A DNA stretch of 9,309 nt. Origin: Xanthobacteraceae bacterium. Its GTDB lineage: Bacteria; Pseudomonadota; Alphaproteobacteria; Rhizobiales; Xanthobacteraceae. This document shows, piece by piece, positions 5,036-9,309 of the stretch; position 1 is the first letter of the stretch; each line of letters starts with the position of its first letter. The translations under genes were made by a program, and so were the position numbers. Below the pieces are notes generated by a model that did no database searches, had not been told where the DNA came from, and saw nothing but the letters and a program-made list of their open reading frames with translations. Location: the NCBI GenBank assembly GCA_030043175.1, contig JASHYD010000776.1:1-9309 (forward strand), given 5' to 3'.

Positions 5036-6208
5036 ATGTTTTGCAGCGCTATGATCGCCTCGATCGCGGCGGGGGCATTTAGTTTTGTTGCTGCTTCCGC
5101 ACAGGCGCAGAGCACCGTTAAGATTGGCGCGGTGCTGGCGATGACGGGCCAGGGGCAGTCGATCGGGGTGCAGATCGCCGCCGCGATCCGGCTCTATATG
5201 GCGCAGAATGGCGACACAGTCGCCGGCAAGAAAATCCAGGTCATCGTCAAGGACGACGCCACAGTGCCGGATAATTCGAAAAGGCTGGCGCAGGAATTGA
5301 TCGTCAACGACAAGGTCAATTTCCTAGTCGGCTTCGTTGGCACCCCGGGCGCGCTCGCGGTTGCGCCCATGTCGGCTGAGGCCAAAATCCCGCAGATCGT
5401 GATGGCGTCCGGTACTTCGATCATCACAGAGCGCTCGCCGTACATCGCTCGCACCAGCTTCACGCTGCTGCAGTCAACGGTCGTCATGGCCGATTGGGCG
5501 CTCAAGAACGGCATCAAGAAGGTCGTCAGCATGGTGTCGGATTATGCCCCCGGCATTGATGCCGAAGGGTCATTCAAGGACACCTTCACCAAGGGCGGCG
5601 GGCAAGTCCTGGAGTCGATCCGGGTGCCGGTCGCCAATCCAGATTTTGCCCCGTTCCTCCAGCGCGCCCGTGACGCCATGCCGGACGCGGTGTTCATCTT
5701 CGTGCCATCGGGGCAGGGCGGAATCTTCGTCAAGCAGTTCATTGAGCGCGGCCTCGACAAGGCCGGCATCAAGATCATCGGCCCCGGCGACGTCACCGAC
5801 GATGACCTCCTCAACGGCATGGGCGACCAGGTGATCGGCACGGTGACGGCCCATATGTATTCGGCGGCGCATCCATCCGAAGCGAACAAAGCGTATGTGG
5901 CGGCCTTCAAGAAGGCCAATCCGAGGCTGCGGCCCAACTTTATGTCGGTAGGCGGCTATGACGGCATGCATTTGATTTACGAGGCGGTCAAAAAGACGGG
6001 CGGCAGAACCGACGGCGACTCGCTCATCGCCGCAATGAAGGGCATGGCGTGGGAGAGCCCCCGCGGCCCGATCTCGATCGACCCGCAGACCCGTGACATC
6101 ATCCAGAACATCTACATGCGCAAGGTCGAGAGAGTTGACGGTGAGCTGTACAACGTCGAGTTCGAGACGTTCCCGAACGTGAAGGACCCCGGCAAGGCCA
6201 AGAAGTAG
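5036..6208 (+). CDS. branched-chain amino acid-type ABC transporter substrate-binding protein (LivJ-like)
   Basis: This 390-residue protein has the full length of the Peripla_BP_6 family: periplasmic receptors that deliver amino acids, amides or aromatic acids to LivHMGF-type importers. A signal peptide ends SAQA (22-24); the mature part begins QSTVKIGAVLAMTGQGQSIG, the usual first strand and ligand loop. DATVPDNSKRLAQELI (about 76-91), FLVGFVGTPGALAVAPMSAE, QIVMASGTS, AVFIFVPSGQGGIFVKQFIE and NFMSVGGYDGMHLIYEAVKK follow in order. The ATG at 5036 has GGGAG eight bases upstream, and no earlier start exists before a stop at 5012. Oddly, the n-region (MFCSAMIASIAAG) has no Lys or Arg. No permease or ATPase gene is adjacent. 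It sits behind the broken leader copy 2, without a promoter I can recognise. Confidence 0.9.
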   Translation: MFCSAMIASIAAGAFSFVAASAQAQSTVKIGAVLAMTGQGQSIGVQIAAAIRLYMAQNGDTVAGKKIQVIVKDDATVPDNSKRLAQELIVNDKVNFLVGFVGTPGALAVAPMSAEAKIPQIVMASGTSIITERSPYIARTSFTLLQSTVVMADWALKNGIKKVVSMVSDYAPGIDAEGSFKDTFTKGGGQVLESIRVPVANPDFAPFLQRARDAMPDAVFIFVPSGQGGIFVKQFIERGLDKAGIKIIGPGDVTDDDLLNGMGDQVIGTVTAHMYSAAHPSEANKAYVAAFKKANPRLRPNFMSVGGYDGMHLIYEAVKKTGGRTDGDSLIAAMKGMAWESPRGPISIDPQTRDIIQNIYMRKVERVDGELYNVEFETFPNVKDPGKAKK

Positions 6209-6277
6209 GGGCGCTATGCCGTCCAAAACTTTCGCCGATGTTCCGCCCTGATTTCACGACTTTAATCCCATGCGTTC

Positions 6278-6306
6278 GCGGCAAAAAGGGTTTGATGGTT
6301 TGCCGC
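6278..6306 (+). terminator. possible terminator stem-loop after the LivJ-like gene
   Basis: GCGGCAAA at 6278-6285 and TTTGCCGC at 6299-6306 form a perfect 8-bp stem with a 13-nt loop, about 70 bp after the stop. There is no U-tract, so the call is tentative. The rest of 6209-6370 shows nothing else that I recognise, apart from a 12-bp vestige (6356-6367) of the LuxR start region seen at copy 1. Confidence 0.3.
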
Positions 6307-6370
6307 CGGGGAGCTTGTAGAATTTCATGGCGCGCAGGCAGGGCAGCCGGACGCGATTGCATCGGCCCTC

Positions 6371-6640
6371 CGCACAGTTTTCAGGTCCGAATCTCGGTAA
6401 CGCTATAGCCACAGGGTCACTCTGTTATAACACTTTTTTACCCTTCCTCCGCCAAATGGCCGATAGGAGGGCCTTCGAGCCGGTGGTATTTTTAGGTAGC
6501 GAGCCGCCATCGGGCGTTGCCGATAGCCCGTGAATTGAAAGGCGGCCGGGGGTGCCCACGGCGGGCATTGAACCTTGAAAAATTATCTTTGATCGAGCGT
6601 GCCTCTCGGCGCGCGATTGCACCTACGTGGAGGAAACAGC
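6371..6640 (+). ncRNA. repeated structured leader, copy 3
   Basis: Complete copy. TTCCTCC at 6444-6450 is fully complementary to GGAGGAA of the Shine-Dalgarno at 6629-6635. A weakened first hairpin (GCC-AAAT-GGC core, 6451-6460) is followed by GGC-cttcga-GCC, then CGGGC-gttgccgata-GCCCG (6511-6530), GCCC-ACGGC-GGGC (6554-6566) and the Shine-Dalgarno-proximal GCGTGC-ctctcg-GCGCGC (6597-6614, one G-U pair). The stretch 6500-6566 differs from 8941-9007 in copy 4 at a single base. Confidence 0.6.
6387..6438 (+). promoter_or_regulatory. putative promoter and operator of leader copy 3
   Basis: CCGAATCTCGG at 6387-6397 is an inverted repeat with its centre about 46 bp before the predicted transcription start, a position typical of LuxR-type activators. 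TATAAC at 6426-6431 is the -10. The -35 position (CTATAG) is poor. A T7 tract (6433-6439) covers the predicted start. Confidence 0.5.
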
Positions 6641-7114
6641 ATGAAACGAGTAGGGCTAGGGATCATCGTCGGTATTGGCTTGACGCTGCCGGCATTCGGG
6701 CAAGGCGTCGATCCGTGGGTGGGGACGTGGAAGTTCAATGCTGCCAAATCAACGTGGGTTGGCGGCCCGCCGACCCCGCAAAGCATGACTATAACGTGGG
6801 TGGCGGATGGGCCAGGTCTTACTGGCACGCTCGATTTTGTGGGTGCCAGAGGTGGCAAGGGCACAATCAAATATACGATGATTTGGGATGGACAGCCACA
6901 TCCATCGGTAGGGCAACCCGGCGGGGAATATGACTCAACTGCTTACACTCGTTTCGGCGACACAATAAATGAGATTTATTATAAAGATGGAAAGGTGGTG
7001 TCTGTGGGCTCAGCATTCATGGACGACAACAAGAACACTGTGACGGGTCATTTTGAAGGCGTTCTTCCGAACGGTCAGCGGACCCGTCGCGTTCTTGTGT
7101 GGGACCGGCAATAG
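6641..7114 (+). CDS. small secreted protein of the leader-linked family (member 3)
   Basis: The start ATG at 6641 follows GTGGAGGAAACAGC; an in-frame upstream start at 6599 falls inside the leader hairpin. The 157-residue product has a signal peptide ending LTLPAFG (cleavage near 20), then QGVDPWVGTWKFNAAKST, and later YTMIWDGQPHPS, STAYTRFGDTINEIYYKDGK and a C-terminal VLVWDRQ. It aligns along its whole length with member 1, better at both ends and in the DG.PHPS...YTR region than in the middle. The predicted all-beta pattern would fit a small periplasmic or secreted barrel; no catalytic motif is evident. The next gene starts 10 bp downstream, so it is probably the first gene of a unit with the short ORF and the sulfatase. 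Confidence 0.8.
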   Translation: MKRVGLGIIVGIGLTLPAFGQGVDPWVGTWKFNAAKSTWVGGPPTPQSMTITWVADGPGLTGTLDFVGARGGKGTIKYTMIWDGQPHPSVGQPGGEYDSTAYTRFGDTINEIYYKDGKVVSVGSAFMDDNKNTVTGHFEGVLPNGQRTRRVLVWDRQ

Positions 7115-7124
7115 GGAGGAACTC

Positions 7125-7307
7125 ATGCGTCGCATCGTTCTCGCTTGCGCCCTCGTGGGCGTTTTGGGCGTGCCGGCGAAAGCCGATGAAACGTTGAAAT
7201 ACCGCTTCGTGCAATACGTCGCATCTGTCCAATCGCAGCAAGTGGGCGATGTTAACGGGCATGTGCAATCGGTCGTTCTCACACAGTCAAGGGGGCGAAC
7301 GTCATGA
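7125..7307 (+). CDS. 60-residue secreted protein, probably a truncated gene
   Basis: The ATG at 7125 has GGGAGGA seven to ten bases upstream. The product begins MRRIVLACALVGVLGVPAKA, a good Sec signal peptide, followed by DETLKYRFVQYVASVQSQQV and GDVNGH. I recall longer (about 150-160 residue) secreted proteins of rhizobia with a start like this that continue as a small barrel, so this looks like an N-terminal remnant with an altered tail (QSVVLTQSRGRTS). The stop overlaps the sulfatase start as ATGA (7304-7307), so the two are likely translationally coupled. Mature length would be about 40 residues. A genuine short protein cannot be excluded. Confidence 0.55.
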   Translation: MRRIVLACALVGVLGVPAKADETLKYRFVQYVASVQSQQVGDVNGHVQSVVLTQSRGRTS

Positions 7308-8746
7308 CGACTAAGTTCTCTCGTCGCAAGCTGCTGAGAACGGCGGCGACGGGCGGTGCCGCACTGGCGGTCGCTGCGACGGCGCCGCCTGCGGATGCGC
7401 AAGCGCCACGTCCAAATATTGTCTTCATCCTGGCTGACGACATGGGTTATGCAGATATCTCCTGCTACGGTCGGCGCGATCTGCTGACTCCCAACATCGA
7501 CAGGATCGCTGCTCAGGGCACGAGGTTCACCCAGGCCTATGCCAACTCTCCAGTCTGCACCGCCTCGCGCGTCGCAATCATCACCGGTAGGTACCAGACA
7601 CGGCTGGCGGTGGGCTTGGAGGAGCCAATTGCGGCCACCACGCAACGGGGGATCGGTCTGCCGCCAGAGCACCCGACATTGCCATCACTGCTGCGCAGGG
7701 TTGGTTACGGCACTACACTGATTGGCAAATGGCATCTTGGCGCGCTGCCGCTCTTTAGCCCGCTCAAGAGCGGATATGACCATTTCTATGGCTTCCGCGG
7801 CGGCGCGCTGGACTATTACCTGCACACAGATTGGCCGGGCGCTCTGGATCTCTGGGACGAGGACAAGCCGCTATCGCAGGAAGGCTATCTCACCGATCTG
7901 TTCGGGGATCGCGCCGTGAAGGTGATCAGCGATCACGCGCGCGCGGGTCAATTGTTCTTCCTGAGCCTCCACTTCAACGCCCCGCACTGGCCCTGGGAGG
8001 CTCCTGGCGACCAGGCGGAATCCGATCGTCTCCGCGGTCGCGGCCTGGACGACTTGGACGGTGGTTCACAAGAGACTTATCGCCGCATGATCACGGCTTT
8101 GGATGCTCAGGTGGGCCGCGTGCTGCAAACGCTTGAGGACAATGGGATTGCCCGCGACACCATCGTAATCTTCACGAGTGACAATGGCGGTGAGCGCTTT
8201 TCCGACACCTGGCCGTTCAGCGGCAAGAAACAAGAATTGTTGGAAGGCGGCCTCCGTATCCCCACGATCATCTCCTGGCCAGGGCGCGTCCCGGCCGGGC
8301 GCGTCAGCGAGCAAGTGACGGCGAACATGGATTGGCTGCCGACCCTACTAGCTGCTGCCGCGACTACGCCGGACCCTGCGTACCCGACTGACGGGATGAA
8401 CCTTTTGCCCCATCTGACCGCCGACGCGGCGGTCGTGGAGCGCAAGCTGTTCTGGCGGTACAAGGCTCTTTGGCAACGTGCTGCACGGATCGGCGACTGG
8501 AAATACCTCAAGATTCTGGACAACACGTTCCTGTTCAACGTGGTGGACGATCCGCTCGAACGCGCCAATCTCAAGGAACGCCGCAAGGATATCTACGACC
8601 GGCTTGTCGGCGAGTGGAATGCCTGGAATGCGACCATGCTCCCCGAAAGCCCGACGAGCTACACCGGCAACTTCACGGGTGCGGAGATGGCTGATCATTT
8701 AGGGATGAAGGAAGTGACGCTTGACCCCGATCCTGATCTCCGATGA
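7304..8746 (+). CDS. Tat-exported sulfatase (arylsulfatase family)
   Basis: This 480-residue type I sulfatase hydrolyses sulfate esters; the substrate cannot be read from sequence. The N-terminus has a Tat signal (SRRKLL at 6-11, hydrophobic stretch to about 30, ADAQA end), so it is exported folded to the periplasm. PNIVFILADDMGYADI holds calcium ligands D45 and D46. The formylglycine site is VCTASR, with C85 as the modified cysteine and R89. GKWHLG gives K142 and H144, HFNAPHWPW H228, TSDNGG D293 and N294, and GKKQELLEGGLRIP a catalytic lysine (308/309). All core residues are present. The site is of C-x-A-x-R rather than the commoner C-x-P-x-R type. No maturase gene is in the window. The start has AAGGGGG nine bases upstream and overlaps the preceding ORF by four bases. 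Confidence 0.92.
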   Translation: MTTKFSRRKLLRTAATGGAALAVAATAPPADAQAPRPNIVFILADDMGYADISCYGRRDLLTPNIDRIAAQGTRFTQAYANSPVCTASRVAIITGRYQTRLAVGLEEPIAATTQRGIGLPPEHPTLPSLLRRVGYGTTLIGKWHLGALPLFSPLKSGYDHFYGFRGGALDYYLHTDWPGALDLWDEDKPLSQEGYLTDLFGDRAVKVISDHARAGQLFFLSLHFNAPHWPWEAPGDQAESDRLRGRGLDDLDGGSQETYRRMITALDAQVGRVLQTLEDNGIARDTIVIFTSDNGGERFSDTWPFSGKKQELLEGGLRIPTIISWPGRVPAGRVSEQVTANMDWLPTLLAAAATTPDPAYPTDGMNLLPHLTADAAVVERKLFWRYKALWQRAARIGDWKYLKILDNTFLFNVVDDPLERANLKERRKDIYDRLVGEWNAWNATMLPESPTSYTGNFTGAEMADHLGMKEVTLDPDPDLR

Positions 8747-8758
8747 GGGGGCCGAGGG

Positions 8759-8809
8759 GGTCCTCCTTATCGGGTCCTTCTGCCACACGAAGAGCGGAGG
8801 GTCGGGACC
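8759..8809 (+). terminator. nested stem-loop after the sulfatase gene
   Basis: GGTCC (8759-8763) can pair with GGACC (8805-8809). In an overlapping alternative CCTCC (8762-8766) pairs with GGAGG (8796-8800), with an inner CTTC/GAAG stem (8777-8780 with 8789-8792). It lies 13 bp after the stop, in the right place for a terminator, but no U-tract follows; leader copy 4 begins immediately after. Confidence 0.35.
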
Positions 8810-8815
8810 ACCCCC

Positions 8816-9079
8816 AGCTTTCAGGTCCGAATTTTGGTAGTGTTGTACCCGCACGGCCGCTCTGCCATAATACTTTTTTACCCTTCCTCGGCCAAATGGC
8901 CGATATGCCGGCCTTCGTGCCGCTGGTATTTTTTCGTTAGCGAGCCGCCATCGGGCGATGCCGATAGCCCGTGAATTGAAAGGCGGCCGGGGGTGCCCAC
9001 GGCGGGCGATTGCCTTTGAAAACCTATGTTTGATCCAGCGTGCTTCACGGCACGCGATTGCATCTGCGTGGAGGAAACA
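8816..9079 (+). ncRNA. repeated structured leader, copy 4
   Basis: Complete copy. TTCCTC at 8884-8889 is complementary to GAGGAA of the Shine-Dalgarno at 9071-9076. Hairpins are CGGCC-AAAT-GGCCG (8889-8902), GGC-cttcgt-GCC, CGGGC-gatgccgata-GCCCG (8952-8971), GCCC-ACGGC-GGGC (8995-9007) and GCGTGC-ttcacg-GCACGC (9038-9055). The last stem is fully paired with Watson-Crick bases although its sequence differs from those of copies 1 and 2. Confidence 0.6.
8827..8878 (+). promoter_or_regulatory. putative promoter and operator of leader copy 4
   Basis: CCGAATTTTGG (8827-8837) is the degenerate version of the palindrome in copies 1 and 3. TTGTAC at 8843-8848 and CATAAT at 8866-8871 are separated by 17 bp, making this the best -35/-10 pair of the three copies. 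A T6 tract (8874-8879) covers the predicted start of transcription. Confidence 0.5.
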
Positions 9080-9309
9080 ATGAAACAATTCTGTCTGGGC
9101 ATCATCGTCGCTGTTGGCTTGACGCTGCCGGCGTTCAGCCAAAGCGCTAATCCGCTACTAGGGACGTGGAAACTCAATGTCGAGAAATCAACGTTCTTCA
9201 CCCCAGCCCCAAAGAGCGGCATGGCAACGTGGGCACCAGATCCACAAGGCGTGCTGAAAAATAGCGGCGGGGGCATCGACGCCCAAGGTCAGGAATATAA
9301 GTTCACGTT
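9080..9309 (+). CDS. small secreted protein of the leader-linked family (member 4), partial
   Basis: The ATG at 9080 follows GTGGAGGAAACA. The visible 76 residues are a signal peptide nearly identical to member 2 (MKQFCLGIIVAVGL then TLPAFSQ) and a mature start SANPLLGTWKLNVEKSTFF, then TPAPKSGMATWAPDPQG. GTWKLN..KS.F...P.PKS is a pattern I associate with uncharacterised secreted proteins of rhizobia and other soil bacteria. The reading is open to the right edge of the window, so the C-terminal part and any downstream genes are unseen. Confidence 0.78.
   Translation, partial: MKQFCLGIIVAVGLTLPAFSQSANPLLGTWKLNVEKSTFFTPAPKSGMATWAPDPQGVLKNSGGGIDAQGQEYKFT

Noticed and set aside
5570..6226. 218-residue minus-strand ORF opposite the LivJ-like gene
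   Set aside because: Shadow frame of a high-GC gene; the sense frame has full-length family motifs and this one has none.
3861..9079. Leader copies as a CRISPR array or integron attC array
   Set aside because: Units are about 265 bp, irregularly spaced (roughly 0.9 to 2.5 kb) and tied to start codons; there are no short regular spacers, no integrase and no attC R-box features.
1..9309. tRNA or rRNA genes
   Set aside because: No cloverleaf with a TTCGA-type T-arm and CCA-side stem, or rRNA core sequence, was seen on either strand by eye; a tRNAscan-SE run would be decisive.

Overview
The window looks like chromosome of a GC-rich alphaproteobacterium, most likely Hyphomicrobiales of the Bradyrhizobium/Rhodoplanes type. 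This is inferred from gene content: Bug/TctC, NMT1/SsuA-like and LivJ-like periplasmic binding proteins, a short MetE-like protein, a LuxR-type N-terminus and a Tat-exported sulfatase. No rRNA, tRNA, CRISPR array or intact transposase is visible.

Left part (1-3110): the 5' end of a Bug-family binding protein runs off the left edge on the minus strand. Next is a frameshifted second Bug gene on the minus strand, with a possible IS110-like scrap at its truncated end. An intact MetE-like methyltransferase-fold gene (784-1959, minus) follows, then a frameshifted NMT1/SsuA-like binding protein relic (about 2041-2490, plus) and an intact RibD/dihydrofolate-reductase-like gene (2563-3105, minus).

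Middle (3110-3860): a 480-bp divergent intergenic region carries two imperfect 44-bp inverted arms, each about 75 bp upstream of one of the flanking genes. The right-hand gene is a short-chain dehydrogenase cut to 60 residues. It is joined tail to tail to the first ~32 codons of a minus-strand LuxR-type regulator.

Right part (3860-9309): this is the most unusual part. A leader of about 265 bp occurs four times (complete at 3861, 6371 and about 8816; 5'-truncated at 4741), each time ending at the start codon of a member of one family of small secreted proteins. Those members are 4129-4584, a frameshifted relic at 4876, 6641-7114, and a partial at 9080 running off the right edge. Complete copies carry a CCGA/TCGG palindrome, a -10-like TATAAC or CATAAT, a T-tract at the predicted start of transcription, a TTCCTC motif complementary to the Shine-Dalgarno about 180 nt downstream, and a series of stem-loops. 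Two of the stem-loops keep pairing while changing sequence. I read this as a candidate structured 5' leader RNA, not one I recognise, repeated in front of a paralogous secreted-protein family.

Other genes are interleaved with the cassettes: a LivJ-like ABC binding protein after the broken copy 2, and a truncated 60-residue secreted ORF overlapping a Tat-exported sulfatase after copy 3. The copy-3 gene, the short ORF and the sulfatase look like one transcription unit. Several of the genes are broken, so the region appears to be both decaying and rearranging.
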